From Sarcophilus harrisii (lineage: Eukaryota > Chordata > Mammalia > Dasyuromorphia > Dasyuridae): a stretch of DNA of 64,000 nt. Numbering within the stretch: the stretch's first letter is position 1; the number at the start of each line of letters is the position of its first letter. Positions 23,533 to 35,929 of this stretch are shown in pieces. The stretch is taken from contig NC_045430.1 of NCBI RefSeq assembly GCF_902635505.1, positions 280,115,181 through 280,179,180 of the forward strand. The letters run 5' to 3'. The notes below the pieces were generated by a model that was given only the letters and a program-made list of their open reading frames with translations, made no database searches and had not been told where the DNA came from. The translations under genes and the position numbers were made by a program.

Positions 23533-23780
23533 AGCTTTTTATTTTTCAAAATATAAAATTTCAAAATTCAAAATTTATTTTACAAAATACAAAATTTATT
23601 TTTCAACATTCACCCTTGCAAAACTTTATGTTCCAAATTTTTCTTCCTCTCTGTCGCCTTCCCCTAGAGAAGCAAGTAATCCAATACAGGTTAACCATGT
23701 GCAATTCTCTAAACATATTTCCCCATCTATCAAGCATCCTTGTTTTAAAAGCCCCCACATCCAAGAAAGAGGTGGTGTTT
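23533..23780 (-). repeat. Marsupial L1 3' end, minus strand
   Basis: 'agctttttatttttcaaaat' at the left is the complement of the L1 tail. It is followed by 'tttttcaacattcacccttg', 'caaaactttatgttccaaat' and 'tttttcttcctctctgt', the complement of the usual marsupial L1 end. A local duplication of 'tacaaaatttattt'-like sequence occurs inside. Confidence 0.65.
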
Positions 23781-23834
23781 CCACTGAGGGTCTTTTCTGG
23801 AGAAGAGCAAGGACAGTTTTTGAGGCAGCTTCTT

Positions 23835-24000
23835 CACTCGTATCTGACTTCATGACCCTCTCTGGGGTTTTCTTGGCAAAGACTCTGAGTGGTTTGCCAT
23901 TTCCTTCTCCAGGTCATTTTACAGATGAGGACCTGAATTGAACAAGATTGAGTGACTTGCCCAGAGTCACACAGCTCTAAGTGTCTGAGGCCATTTTGAA
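23835..24000 (-). repeat. Marsupial SINE, minus strand
   Basis: 'tctgacttcatgaccctc', 'ggttttcttggcaaagac', 'ggtttgccatttccttctcc' and 'cattttacagatgagg' are the reverse complement of the 3' half of the marsupial tRNA-SINE. Confidence 0.7.
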
Positions 24001-24524
24001 CTCTGCAGACACAGTCTTGAGGGAGGCAGTAACTCCAGAAGGTTGGATCCACAGTCAAAGGGCAGACCTGGCAATCTGTGGACTGTTGCTTTAAAAGAAA
24101 ATTCAGAAGGTTCAGGTGGAAACAATGGGCCTCTCCCTTCCCACACAGATTAACTTTCTGGATTCCAGGAGCTCTAAGGGTTGGGAGAGCTGGCAATTCA
24201 GGGGGGACCGGCACTCACTGCTGGCCAGGAGATGGCCTCTCCATGTGACACCAGGAACGGCTCCCTCCCTCCTCTCTGCTTAGGGATTGTCTCTAATCGC
24301 CGTTCTCAGTGGTTGCTATTGAACACAGTCAGGGACAAATGTTTTCTGTCCCTCTTAGAAGTCTCTTGAGACCCTAGAGGAGCATGGGATGGTCTCCTGA
24401 AAAGATCAAAGACTTTGGAATCAGATGTTTAGAAAATAAAGGGTATGATGCATTTCTGGATTTATTTCCACCTCTGCAAGGGAAAGTGATCTTTAAGGCA
24501 GCTCTCTGCTCTAAATCCCCCAGA

Positions 24525-24640
24525 TCTGGATGTAGCTTCAATCCCTGTCCAGGCAGCTTTGTGCCTCAGGGGTCTTCTTTGGCCCTCAGTTTCCTTATTT
24601 GTAGAACACGTGAAAAGCCCAAGAGGATGTGAAGGGTATT
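24525..24640 (+). repeat. MIR-type SINE
   Basis: 'gtagcttcaatccctgtcc' and 'ccctcagtttccttatttgt' match the MIR core and 3' region. Diverged. Confidence 0.5.
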
Positions 24641-25589
24641 TTCCTACTCCCCTTCCTTTGCCCCTCGGTAGCCTGACACCCCTCCCACTTCCCCAATCTG
24701 TGTGGAAGGTTTCCCCTGAATCTCAGCATGAGCTTTATGGCTACCAGCAAGTTCCACTTCCCTTTTGGGACTTTATCAGTCTTAACCTTGAGCCTGCCGC
24801 TCAAACAAATCCAAGCACTTAACATGAGTTGTCCTGAATAGGGTGCCTGAAGAAACAGGATACTCCCCCAGATCCGTCTCCCTGCATGTGGGCGTGGGTC
24901 CTTTCTCAGCAGATGGCTGGTACAGGACCAGAGGGAGTTGTAGATTTCCCAATAGGCAAATATTTGCACTGGACCGGAACAAAAGGAGGAAAAAATCCTC
25001 AGCTTAGTTGACCGAGAAGACTTGAGACTTTGGGACACCTCAGCGTTTAAGCAGGAGTCGGAAGTGGGCCCTTAGCCCGCCTGGATTTCAGCTGTTCCCG
25101 TCTCTGACGCCTTTTTTTGGCCAGGGTTATTCTGGGAGAACTGAGGAAGAAGAAGGTCCAGGTGGGGAGCTTGTCTCCTTCAGGATGTAGAAGAGAAAAT
25201 CTGGGTCAATGTTTGTGTCGGTCCAGACTAAGGTGTGGAGGGGATATTTCTGTGTCCCCCAAGCTTGAGCCAAAGGAGCTCGCTCTCAAAGGGACCCCTA
25301 AACTTCAGGGTCAGCCTTAGGGAGAGTCCATATCCATTATCCAAAGACCAGGCTCACTGGCTTTGGAGGAGATCCTCACCAGTTGGGCTGAGTGATAAGG
25401 AGCACCCCAGGAACCATAGCTGCAAACCCCGGCTCTCCCAAGAGGGAGAGGGGCTCCAGACATGCTAGAGATGAAGTACACAAGCCAACAAAATGGCAAG
25501 TCCTCAGAGTGTTAAAATATGAATTAAGGTGCCTAGATGGGGGTGAAGGAGGGGGATGTTATAATGGGGACCTCTTGTCTTGCCCAGTC

Positions 25590-25705
25590 CCCTGAGAAAG
25601 AGAAATGGATGCAAATTTCACTTCTGACACTAGTGTGGCTGGGGACAGTCACTTCCCCTGTGCCTCAGTTTCCCCATCTGTAAAATAAGGGATGTTCCTT
25701 CATGT
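25590..25705 (+). repeat. MIR-type SINE
   Basis: 'aatttcacttctgacactag', 'cagtcacttcccctgtgcct' and 'cagtttccccatctgtaaaa' give a clear MIR core. Confidence 0.65.
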
Positions 25706-26029
25706 CTTTTATGGCCGTTTGCCTCTAAAGCAAACTCCAATAGAAAATTTAGTTTTCAAACATCATATTATCATATTTTATAGTATTTTTATTTATTTTG
25801 TTAATTTTTTCCCAATCACATTTTCATCTAGTTCTTGTGGTCCTTTGGAGGGTTATAAACCCCATACAGCCCACGGACAGCTCTACCCTAAAGCAAACTT
25901 GAAACCTTTGCTCCTGCTGCCTTTTCTTTGCTCTAAGACAGTGGCCTGAGGATTCTGAATACAGTCCCGGGTAAAAAGACTTTTCCATCATCTGCCAGAT
26001 TTCCATCTTTCCCAAGGAGACCCGGTGAA

Positions 26030-26105
26030 CCACCTCCACATTGTAAGCTCTTTCAGAGCAGGGACTCACGTTTCTGTCTTTTTATCTCCAGTGGCCCACA
26101 CCTGG
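26030..26105 (+). repeat. L2-like LINE 3' fragment
   Basis: 'acattgtaagctctttcag' followed by 'agcagggactcacgtttc' and 'gtctttttatctccagtg' is the L2 terminal pattern. Confidence 0.5.
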
Positions 26106-27154
26106 TTGCCATTTAATAAGAAATCATGTCTGGCTGACCATTACATTGGCAAGTTTCTGGCTTTCCCAGGTGGGGTGAGGAAGCAGGTCCTAGATAAGTC
26201 CATTCATGTTCAGTCCTTGCCAGTTTATTGTTGATGTGAGGATTAACCAGAGCCTGGCCCAGTCCAGGTGCTAAGGCTTTGAGAAGTATACACAACGTCC
26301 ATCGTGGCAAATGGGACGGAGGATTTCCAAAGGGCAATAACATCAGGGTAAGCTCAAGGCTTTCCCCAAAACAATTGGAAGCTACAATTTATTTTTCCAT
26401 CATCCTTTTAGAAATGAAAATATGGTCTTAAATCTTGGAGCATGAAAACAGCAGATGCAGATTGTTGCTGCCCAGCCTTGTAAGTAAGTGACAGACTCCA
26501 GTCCTGCATCCACAGAAAAGGGCTTTCCATCACCTGGATGCTGGTAGGTAACTGATGAGAAGCATCATCGACAAATTGGACTTAAGGTAATGGGCCAAAG
26601 AAGCTCATGCTTACTATTCTGATCCAGTCACACACACACACCAAGATTAAAAATGGAAGGGGACAATCGAAGTGCATCTTACAAAAAGACATTGCTGTTG
26701 TTTGTTTTATTGTTTTTGTTCATTTGAAAAATATTTCCCAATTAGATTTTAATCAGATTCCTTTTAACCAAGAAGGAAATCTTCCGAGTAATGCAAAGGT
26801 GAGCACTGAGCAAGAATCTCGTTTCCCAGAGGGCTTTGCTAGAAAGGGGATTAATGAAGGAACAGAACTGTTTCAATTCCTGAGTGACATCTGAAGACCC
26901 CCAGAAGACAAAGGTTCAGTTGTCCTAGGGCCTTTTTTTGTAAGCTTCTCCAAATTTGGAATATTCCTCACACAAGGAGAAAGCCCTTGATTGGCCCTAT
27001 TTTGGAGGATGTTAATCACTGGGCTGAACAAACAGAAGGAATGCCAAGCAGTCCAACAGTCTTGTGAACGCTCATGAATGGGATCCAAGAAAGAATAATA
27101 ATTGACTATGACCTTCCATTCCAAAATGACAGTTGTAAAAGGTATAAAGTCCTG

Positions 27155-27490
27155 AATGAAAGGAGGAAGAGGAGGTGGAAGGAGGAGAGGAAAGGAGGAG
27201 AAGTAGTAGGGAAGAGGAGGAGCGGAGGGAGAGGAGGAGGAGAAGGAAGAGGAGGAATAGGAAGAGAAAGAGGAGGAGGAAACATAAGGAGGAGAAGGAG
27301 AAGGAAAAAGAAGAAAAAATAAGAAAGAGGAGAAGGAAAAGAAGAAAAAAGGAAAGGGAGATGAAGAAGAAAAAGAAAAGGGAAAAGAAGAAGATGAAGA
27401 AAGAAGAGAAAGAGGAAGAAAAGAAGAGGAGAAATGAGGAAGATGATGAAGAGGAAGAAAAGAAGAGGAGAAATGAGGAAGATGATGATA
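27155..27490. repeat. Long purine tract (GGA/GAA) with a 39-bp duplication
   Basis: About 335 bases are almost only A and G on the plus strand. Its right end is a tandem duplication: the unit starting 'agaggaagaaaagaagagg' occurs at 27411 and again at 27450, period 39. The phenylalanine/serine-rich and lysine/glutamate-rich open frames across it are artefacts of composition. Confidence 0.9.
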
Positions 27491-28139
27491 ATTTGCATTG
27501 TTATCACCAGAGGAAAAATTCAGAAACAAACTCAGTGATACAAAGCAAAAATGGTGCTGTTTAAAGAGATGCAGATGAAATACAGTCTGCACTGATCAGA
27601 GGAGACCCTGATTCACTGAAGAACTCCCACCAGCCCCAGTGGCTTTTAGCCTCTCACACTGACAAGCATTTAGCGATTCTGAGTTCTCTTTGATGTGCAC
27701 ATTCCATTCCGGGGTACAGATCAGACACCCCCCATCTGTTCGACCCTCACTAATGCACAGCAGTAAATCATGTTGTCCACCTAGAACTCTAAGGACCTTC
27801 CTCGGTCTTCTGACCATCCCATGGATGTGTACAGCACGCCCAGCTGCCCATCCTTTGCTTTTGTTTGGTGCTTCCTTTTGGGATGTGAGAGTTCTTTAAG
27901 GCTAAGGCCTGTAGCACAGCTTTCCACAGACCACTGGGTGATCTTCAAAGTTTTATCTGGGGACGGATGAATCCATACCCATAGCTGGTCAACATTCACA
28001 GAAATACCTGTCACACTGAATTGATCTGAAATGACCAAGTTGAAGGAATTGTGCTGCTCATTTCCTGGGTTTCCAGTCATCGAAGCCGACCCAGCAGCTA
28101 CTTTGGGAGAAGGGATTCTTGTTTGAATTGATGATAGGA

Positions 28140-28290
28140 CAGTTAGTGAACAAGCATTTATTAAGCTTCTACTATATACTATGTCTCATGCTCAGCTCTG
28201 TGATCCAAAGAAAGGCAAAGCAAAACAAATGAAAGTCCTTACTTAATGGAAATCTACTGGTGTAGACAAAAGTCTATGCAAATATTATAG
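28140..28290 (+). repeat. Ancient mammal-wide repeat ('tttattaagcacctac' type)
   Basis: 'caagcatttattaagcttct', 'actatatactatgtctcat' and 'aaagtccttacttaatgg' match the same old repeat seen elsewhere in the window. Family not resolved by eye. Confidence 0.5.
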
Positions 28291-28858
28291 GTGGGATATG
28301 TTGGAAGTAATCAATAGAGAGTTGATTAGTCACAGGGAGCTGTAGCCAAGTGGCCAGAGACGAGGGTCACCAGAGACAATAAGTGGGGGCTACTTGCAGA
28401 AGTGTCCCACTTCCTCTTTCAATTCCCTTCCAATAGTGTGTGTCTACAACCCACTATCCTCAGGCTCTTGATAATTTGGATAATAAGCATAAAGCAATGC
28501 CTGTGTATAGGCTCTGGAGGGATGACAACCTGTGGCTCTTTCCACTACTGTCTCTTTCCTCCGTGAGAGGGAGAATAGGTTTACCAACAGCCCAATATCC
28601 TGGTATTAAACAAGTGGAAATAGGTGCCCAGGCCCCTCCAGCCAGATGAGGGACATTTCCTGGGAAACCAGTCAATAATTGGGTGCTCCTTGATTGCTAA
28701 AGTCAAACCATTCCAGAAGGTGCATGTAGAGGTACAGTTTTTTTTTTTCAAAGAAATGTGCAAAGTATCAGAGATTAGTGTCTTTATCCAGGATTTATAA
28801 GATCTAGAGAAGGGAGAAACTTAAAAATCAGGTTCAAAAGCCTTCATTTTAAAAGGCA

Positions 28859-28881
28859 AATAATAATAATAATAATAATGA
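28859..28881. repeat. (AAT)n microsatellite
   Basis: About seven AAT units follow 'aaaggcaaat'. Confidence 0.8.
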
Positions 28882-29148
28882 GACTCAGAGAGATTTAGTG
28901 ATCCGCCCCCAGTAGGATGAGAGTTCTGAGAGTGGAAAGGAACCTTAAAAATCATGTAATATTGGGCCCAGAGGCACTTTCAATACTGGGCATCCTTTCT
29001 GTTGTCATATTCTCTATCCTTAATTCAATTCAAAATGGCGGCAATTCTGCCATTTCAGAGAGACCGTATGATTCAGTGAGAGTCACGTCAACTATAAAAT
29101 GAGAAGTGTGGACCAATTGAGCTCTGAGGTGCCTTCTGGCTTTCAGTC

Positions 29149-29152
<4 letters not shown>

Positions 29153-29179
<27 letters not shown>
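29153..29179. repeat. (TG)n microsatellite
   Basis: A run of about 13 TG units. Confidence 0.9.
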
Positions 29180-30834
29180 ACACTAGGCTATGGTAACTTT
29201 ATTCAAGTTCATGGTTTCTTACTTCTATTGTTCCAGAATAAATATTAAATAATTTCATGTGCTACGTCTGGCTTGCTTGTGTGTTTCATTTATTTTCCCC
29301 ACGGACCAATCAGAGGTGCTAAGTCAGTATTCACTAGGAGGCGAGGAGATGTGAGGTGGAAACAGGATGGAGGAAATTGGGACTGAGCCGATCATACTTC
29401 ACTGTGCAGAATAAGCAGCCTAAGGGACCAGCAGTTTCAGGTGGGAATTGAACAACTAATAAGATCATGAGACTATAATGCTGGGCAAGCATCTCCCTCA
29501 GGCAGCCCCTAGGAGATCATACTCCAATGGCTTCTGTTATGCAAAAGGAGGATGTTTCTAAAAATTTATAATCCCTTCATTTGTTAGTAATTTCACGAGG
29601 GAGACAGCACTGATCATCAGATGGGAGAAGAAAAAGGGAGAAAGGAGCTAAGAACTCTATGATGCAGACATAAAAAAGAGAAGTGAGGGGAAGGGAAGAA
29701 AGGAGAAAAAGAAAACAAAAGGAGGGGGAGAGATAGAGACAGAGACAAGGAGAGGGGGATGCAGAGCACTATGCAGGGTCATAAAAAAAGCCAGAAACAT
29801 GATCTTCACTCTCGAGAATCCTCCATGCTAAGGGGCTGGTCTGACTGCTGTAGCGAGTTGATAAAGGAAGTGATGAAAATAAGCCCAAAAGGGTGAGTGT
29901 GGAGAGGCCAAAATGACCTCCAAGATGAGGATTTGGGTTTGTATCCTTAGCTCTAGGAAGCCATTGGACAGAGAGTGACATGGCTAAATCTGTGGGGTTT
30001 TTTTATATGAATCAATGTGCAGGTGAGATTTTTTAAAATGTATTTTCCTATATCCACAGGAAGACTAGTAGCTATTAATCATTGCCTTTCTGTTTCTAAC
30101 CAGATTCAAATAAGAAAGCTGGAGTGATTTGGGGGAGAAGGGTGGTGGGGGAGTAAGAAAAAACTTTTCTCCTCCTTAGTAGCAAAGTTCTGGGGCCAGG
30201 TGTCGAATGCCCAGAATCCAATCCAACTGACTCTAAGAAATCCATCCTCCCTTTCTGAGGGTGGAACATGCTCAGTAATTAGCAGATAGAGTTACCGGCC
30301 CTGGGAGAGCCTTTTATTTGGTTGTGAGGAATGGGGGTAGTGGAAAACTGGTTCAGCTGTAATCCAGAAACCCTTCTAACATTACGGCTGCCATGGGGCA
30401 TCTGCTCTAACAGCTTCCTAGGGATCAGAGTGTTTTCAGGAGATTTGTGAATTCCTATATGGGGCCCGTTGCAAAACTACAGTCCTGGAAGGATGACGAG
30501 GAGTTAAGGGAGCAGGAAAGGAAATACTTCCATTGTTTGCTTTCTGGGCTGACTTAGAACTGAAGAAAATAGGGGAGGAACAGAGCTATTACTGGATGAA
30601 TCACTGGGAAGCCTCCAGCCAACAGTGCTCTCGGATAGAAGAGGGTGTCCCTTTCCCACCCACCCCTCACCTTTTCTCCCTGCTTTCAATCAGGGGAATA
30701 AAAACTGGAACAAAATAGGATGTCCATCTAGATCAGACTGAGCAGCAGATGCTATTGGATTTCTCGATCACAAAATCAAAAAGGAAATCACCCAAATTGG
30801 GATTTCTAACATCCATTAAATTCAGTTCAATTAA

Positions 30835-31030
30835 ATTACAATGAGCATTTATTAAGTTGTCAGTCAGTCTGTCAACAAACATTTATTAAGCACCTACTAT
30901 GTGGCACCTAGCTAGAGATGTAGCAAACCAAAAAACAATCCCTGATTTGAAGGAAACTCATGGTCTAAAGGGAAAATAAAATGTAAATAGCTCTGTACCA
31001 ATAAGATAAATATAGGCTAAGTGGAACATA
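30835..31030 (+). repeat. Ancient mammal-wide repeat ('tttattaagcacctac' type)
   Basis: 'aacaaacatttattaagcac' followed by 'ctactatgtggcacc' and 'aatccctgatttgaagg' is the clearest example of this family in the window. A partial second start, 'gagcatttattaag', lies just upstream. Confidence 0.55.
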
Positions 31031-31244
31031 AATAACAAAGGGGGGAAACTAGTTTTAGGTTAAAAGGGGTGAGTTGTTTTTTTTTGTTTTATTTTGTTTA
31101 TTTTATTTTGTATTTATTGGTTAGTTGTTTGTTTTGGTAGAAGGTGGGATTTTAGCCAAGAAGTCAACTCAAGTGCTTACCCAGCTCGGGCCTGGGCACT
31201 GGAAAGGGATAAAAACAAACGGGTCCTTGCCCAGGGCACCAGCC

Positions 31245-31318
31245 TTTTACGTTAGCCTAACAGTGCTTAGCACAGACCTGGCCCCATAGTAGGCACTTTA
31301 TAAATGTTTATTGTCTAA
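31245..31318 (+). repeat. L2 LINE 3' end
   Basis: 'agtgcttagcacagacctgg', 'ccccatagtaggcacttta' and 'taaatgtttattgtc' form an L2 terminus. Confidence 0.6.
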
Positions 31319-32384
31319 TTGTCTATTGAGATGTCCACAGGATCGGGGATTGGGGACCCCATCTCCCTGCCTCTTACAAGACAAACCAGAACCTTTCTAG
31401 AGCAGGGTTTGTGGTCCTTAGAGAGGAAGCTGAAGCCCAGGGCAATTAAGGACGTGGCCCGTGATGTAGTAAGGGGGAGGTTGGATTTGAACCCAGGACT
31501 TTCTGACTCCACTTAAGCCTTGCTTCCCCTCTCCAGTGCCTTTTATTAGAGATGCCTGGAACACTTCCCTCCTCTTGGTAGAGAGGTGGTGGGGGACGGG
31601 CACAGAATGGGGCTTGATGAGGTCTTTCATTGTATTTATACAGAGAATACGGAGAGATGTGGGCTAAGTGATAGTACCTGGGAACTGAGAGACTGGAGGC
31701 CCGAGTGTGGGACCCACTGCAGGCAATCTTTGCCATCAGATCCTCACAAAAGACACAATCATGGCGGGGACTCCTTTGGGGAATAGATTGGGTTTCGGAG
31801 CCACTGAGAGAGCTCCCAACTTTAGCCTCTGTGACTCCAGAGTATTTTATCGGTGGGGCTTTTGTGCCTCTTTTCTGCTTAAAGGGAGGATTTGTGGACA
31901 TCACTAATAATAAAAAGGTGCTTGATTAGAAACATTCCCCTGTGTGACAGGCTCGTTTTTACCACATAACAGATGAAGATCACATTTATAATCATTTGTC
32001 CTCCCTTCTCTTTTCCCACCTGTCCCTCCACCAGCTTAAGCTTTCATTAAAAGCCTCCATCCAAGGACAAGAGGAGGTTCATTTATACAGAATTGGAACT
32101 TAACCAGCAAAAGACCCATCCCTAGCCCTTACTCCCATGTGCATCCCGAGAAGAGAAATGAGGAAAAACTCTCTGAGGTGAACAAGGGCTAACCTTTCAC
32201 TCTGGGGTTCTTTTTGCCTGGAGAGAGGAAAATTTGAGTTCCAATTCAGACACTTTGACTTGGTGAGATTAACAAGATAAAAAACAGCAGCAGCACTGAA
32301 TTAATAAATAGGAAAAGGGATTTTATGGGAGAAAAAGCAACAAAATAGATAAACCAGTGGTAAATTTCATTTAAAAAGAGAGAG

Positions 32385-32510
32385 AAGGGGAAGCTAGGTG
32401 GTGCAGTAGATAGAGCATCATCCCTGAAGTCAGGAGAACCTGAGTTCAAATCTCATCTGACACTTGCCCAGGGTCACACAGCTAGGAAGGGTTAAGTGTC
32501 AGAGGAAGCT
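32385..32510 (+). repeat. Marsupial SINE 5' part
   Basis: 'gggaagctaggtggtgcagt', 'agatagagcatcatccctg' and 'gagttcaaatctcatctgac' are the 5' half of the marsupial tRNA-SINE. It then continues with 'cccagggtcacacagctag'. Confidence 0.7.
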
Positions 32511-32519
32511 CATTTAAAG

Positions 32520-33265
32520 CCTGTTCAGTTTCTTTTTTTCTAAAAGAGGTTTATTTAGATATTCTATTTCCTCTTTTACTAATTTAGGCAATTTATATTT
32601 TTGTAAATATTCTTCTATTTTACTTAAATTGTTAAATTTATTGGTGTATAATTGGATAAAACTCCTTGTTATTGCTTTAATTATTTTTTATTAATGGCAT
32701 ATTCACCATTTTCATTCTTAATAATACTAATTTAGTTTTCTCTCTCCTTTTATTATATTTTAAATTTTTATTTATTTATTCACTCAGCCATTTCTTTATT
32801 TATCTATCTATCCATTCATTCATTTACTTAACTTATTCATTTATTCATTCATTTGTTTGTTTGTTTATTGCTGAGGCTTCCTAAGAAAAAGACACCAGGG
32901 TCAGACAGATTTACAATTGAATTCTATCACATTTTTAAAGAACTGTTCATTCCAATAACAAACAAATTATTTAGAAAAATAGACAAAGAAATGTTTGGGG
33001 TAGGATAGGAGGGTCCTACCAAACTCCTCTTAGGAAACAAATAAGATACTGATACCTAACCAGGAAGAATATAAATGGATAAAAATATAGAAATTTATAG
33101 ACCAATATCATTAATGAATAGGGATACAAAAATCCTAAATAAAATACTAGCGAAAGATTACAACAATATATTATAAAAATTAGGTATGGTGACCAAGCAG
33201 GATTCATAGCAGGAACTCAGGGATGGTTTAATATATTGATAATATCAATAATAAAAGTAAAATAA
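32520..33265. repeat. L1 ORF2 fragment with inverted 5' half (twin priming)
   Basis: Left segment (about 32525-32760) reads on the minus strand as L1 ORF2: complement of 'atttaggcaatttatatttt' and 'cttctattttacttaaattg'. Right segment (about 32875-33255) reads on the plus strand as the next part of ORF2, with 'acaccagggtcagacagat' and 'accaagcaggattcatagca'. The left part is the ORF2 region just before the right part, so the order is what twin priming gives. A tetranucleotide-rich stretch (32760-32870) lies at the join. The 3' end of L1 is missing. Confidence 0.65.
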
Positions 33266-33339
33266 AATCTTGTATTTCTCTGAGAATGATAACATTTATA
33301 GTAGTTCAAAATAAACCCTGGGAGGTTAGGAGTAGAATT

Positions 33340-33485
33340 ACATTCATGTTATAAATGAGGAAACTGAGGCAAACAGATTGAGCAACTTGCCCAGGGTCAC
33401 AGAACATCATGAGGTCTGAGGCCGAATTTGAACTCCACACTTCCTGACTTCAGAGCCAATGCTCTATCCACTGAGCTCCCTGGCC
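33340..33485 (-). repeat. Marsupial SINE/MIR-like element, minus strand
   Basis: 'aaatgaggaaactgaggcaa', 'acttgcccagggtcacag', 'gaatttgaactccacacttc' and 'gctctatccactgagct' are the reverse complement of a tRNA-headed SINE. Confidence 0.65.
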
Positions 33486-33764
33486 CTCCTGCCAATGTAT
33501 GACCCTTACATAGATATCTGAACACAGAATATAGGCAGAATTGTGCAGTCATAGAGAGCGATTGGGGAGACCAGGAAGAGTTTCTAAGGGAGATTGTGTT
33601 GGGATGTGAATCGAAGGAAGTGAGAGTTAGAAAGAAGAGAAAGCGAAGAAGGGGAGCAGCATCCCAGAGTGCAAGGGCAGACCTTTGGGATACGGGATGT
33701 TACATGCAGCCAATCCCTGGCTGCTGATTTAAGGAGAGCAGAGAACAAGTGAAAGAGCATAGTC

Positions 33765-33870
33765 TGAAAGGGCTTTTCTGAGTTCAGATATGGCCTTCCC
33801 AGCTGTGTGACGCTGGGCAATTCACTTTGCTCTGTCAGCCACAGTTTCCTCATTTGAAAAATGAGTTGGT
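33765..33870 (+). repeat. MIR-like SINE fragment
   Basis: 'tctgagttcagatatggcc', 'cagctgtgtgacgctgggca' and 'cagtttcctcatttgaaaaa' form the middle of a tRNA-SINE. A second SINE starts immediately after it at 33871. Confidence 0.6.
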
Positions 33871-34215
<345 letters not shown>

Positions 34216-35096
34216 TGGGCAATGAAGAGTAAGATAAGGCAACTACAAAAAGGATGTGGAAAAGAGATTATTAAAAGCCTAATTAAAAACCATGTGCTTC
34301 ATGCTGGAGGCAATAGGGAGCCCTAGAAGATTTGTAAGTAAAGGGAAGGGTGAGTGACAGGTCAGGTCTGTGGTTTGGGGATCTTAATTTGTCAATTGGG
34401 AGAAGGATACAGGAAAAGGGGGGCAATGAGGTCCCGATGACAAGGAGGCTGAATGGGGCAGGGCCGTGTAGGTGAAGAGAAGAAGAGAAGGGGGTGACGG
34501 GCAAAATCGGGAGCAAGGGACGGGAAGGGCAAATGGACAGGCTGGTGAGCAGGCCCCAAGCTAGTGGAAAGCAGCGCTTGCAGACAGCGCGCCCTGCCAG
34601 GGCTCAGGCCAGCCTCGGGCTTTCCAGGCTGTGCGGCTCACAGGTTTCTGCTGCCAGAGAAAAGGTCTGGGACGGTTCCACCGTTTATTTGCCCAGGGAT
34701 TGCTCACCTAAAGCTGCATCAGCAAAGCAAGAACCTCAGGATCCCTGGGTCCTTTATCAAAATACAACAAAAGAAATCTGCCCAAGGGGGAATAAGCCGC
34801 CCACTGCAGCCACAGCCGGGCCCAGGTCTGGCCAATCACATAGGGACAGATCAGCCTTCGGGCAAGTGCACAGACCTGATTTAAGATTACCTGGACTTGG
34901 CACCTGTCCAGCTCCCCCCCAGCCCCCGGGAAATGCCCAGGGATGGATACCCCAAAACACGCCCGAGCCAGCGGGGAGTCTCTGCGGGGGTTAGTGAGGG
35001 GGAAACGCCACTGGCCCCATTTGGGGGCACAAGGAGTTGGTTCCCAGTCAGCCATATGTAAATCCGGCTGGTGGGTGGGATGGGCTGGCTCAGGTG

Positions 35097-35104
35097 CATA
35101 AATA
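35097..35104 (+). promoter_or_regulatory. AGR2: TATA-like box of AGR2
   Basis: CATAAATA lies about 30 bases before the inferred start of the AGR2 non-coding exon 1, mirroring AGR3. The local region is more GC-rich than its surroundings but is not a clear CpG island. Confidence 0.5.
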
Positions 35105-35126
35105 GAGAGTCTGAGCACACTTGGCC

Positions 35127-35185
35127 ACAGGACTTTGGAACAGGTTCCTGGCTCTTCTGGCAAGTGCGAGTGGGAGGAGCAGCAG
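35127..35185 (+). other. AGR2: AGR2 exon 1, 5' UTR (non-coding)
   Basis: The exon ends AGCAG|GTAAGA, a strong donor with the intron starting at 35,186, and it contains no ATG. Human AGR2 likewise has a non-coding first exon. The start is estimated from the TATA-like box; the end is read directly. Intron 1 is about 3.7 kb. Confidence 0.5.
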
Positions 35186-35929
35186 GTAAGAGTCCTGGCC
35201 TGGGGGAGACAGAGGCACCCGCAGGAAAGGAGGCTCCTTGGAGAAGGGAGAGGGGTTAAGACCCAGGCTCTGCACAGGACCATGGGGCTGGGACTGTGCT
35301 CCAAGGACCCTCCAGGGAGGCTGGGGGCCACCATCCCCAGGCACAGAGAGGACACCCCCAGCCACTCTTTCCAAACCCAAACATCCTTAGTTGCCCAGAG
35401 CAATCCTGGAGGCCAGACAGGTTTCCATGTGTGTCTCATTGCTCCTTTGCTTTTTAAATGCATTTATCTGATACCAAGCCGATGTTGATAAAGATTTGGG
35501 AGCTTCCGTTCTGGTCACAAGCTGTGCCCGATTTAGGGGCTGCACTGTTTCCTGCCAACAGTCTTGTTGCTGTCGGACTCAGCCTGGCACAGCTGAAGTT
35601 GGGGGGCAGGAGGCAAGCGGGGGCACCTCAGCAGAAATGCTCCACAAGGACCACTCCCAAGAGGGCGAGGGCATCCCGCTGTTCCCAGGGCATCCCTGCG
35701 TGGGGGGTGCGCTCCCTGAGCGCATAGCGACAGGTGCCCATGGCCATATCCAGCAATGTTTTCAGAAGGCGTTGGCCCGCTGTAAGAATGCCTGGCAGGA
35801 AGCTTGCCAAGCTTGTTTCTTTCAGACCTCGGCGGTGGAGAGCTCAGAAAGTGTCTTGGGAGGAGGAGGCGTTGCCCAGGGAAATCAGTTAGATCAGAGA
35901 GCCATGTTTTGTCTTTGTGTCACTGACCA

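Noticed and set aside
26873-27592. A 239-codon minus-strand frame rich in serine, phenylalanine and leucine
   Set aside because: It is the translation of the long purine/pyrimidine tract; composition alone keeps it open.
34494-34994. 166-codon plus-strand frame upstream of AGR2
   Set aside because: No similarity recognised, and it ends before the TATA-like box. It is in the GC-richer promoter flank and likely open by chance.
34708-35463. A 251-codon minus-strand open frame overlapping the AGR2 promoter, the longest in the window
   Set aside because: It lies over GC-rich promoter and exon 1 sequence on the opposite strand, has no family resemblance or domain pattern that I recognise, and no splice or promoter context. 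Low stop frequency from GC content explains it.
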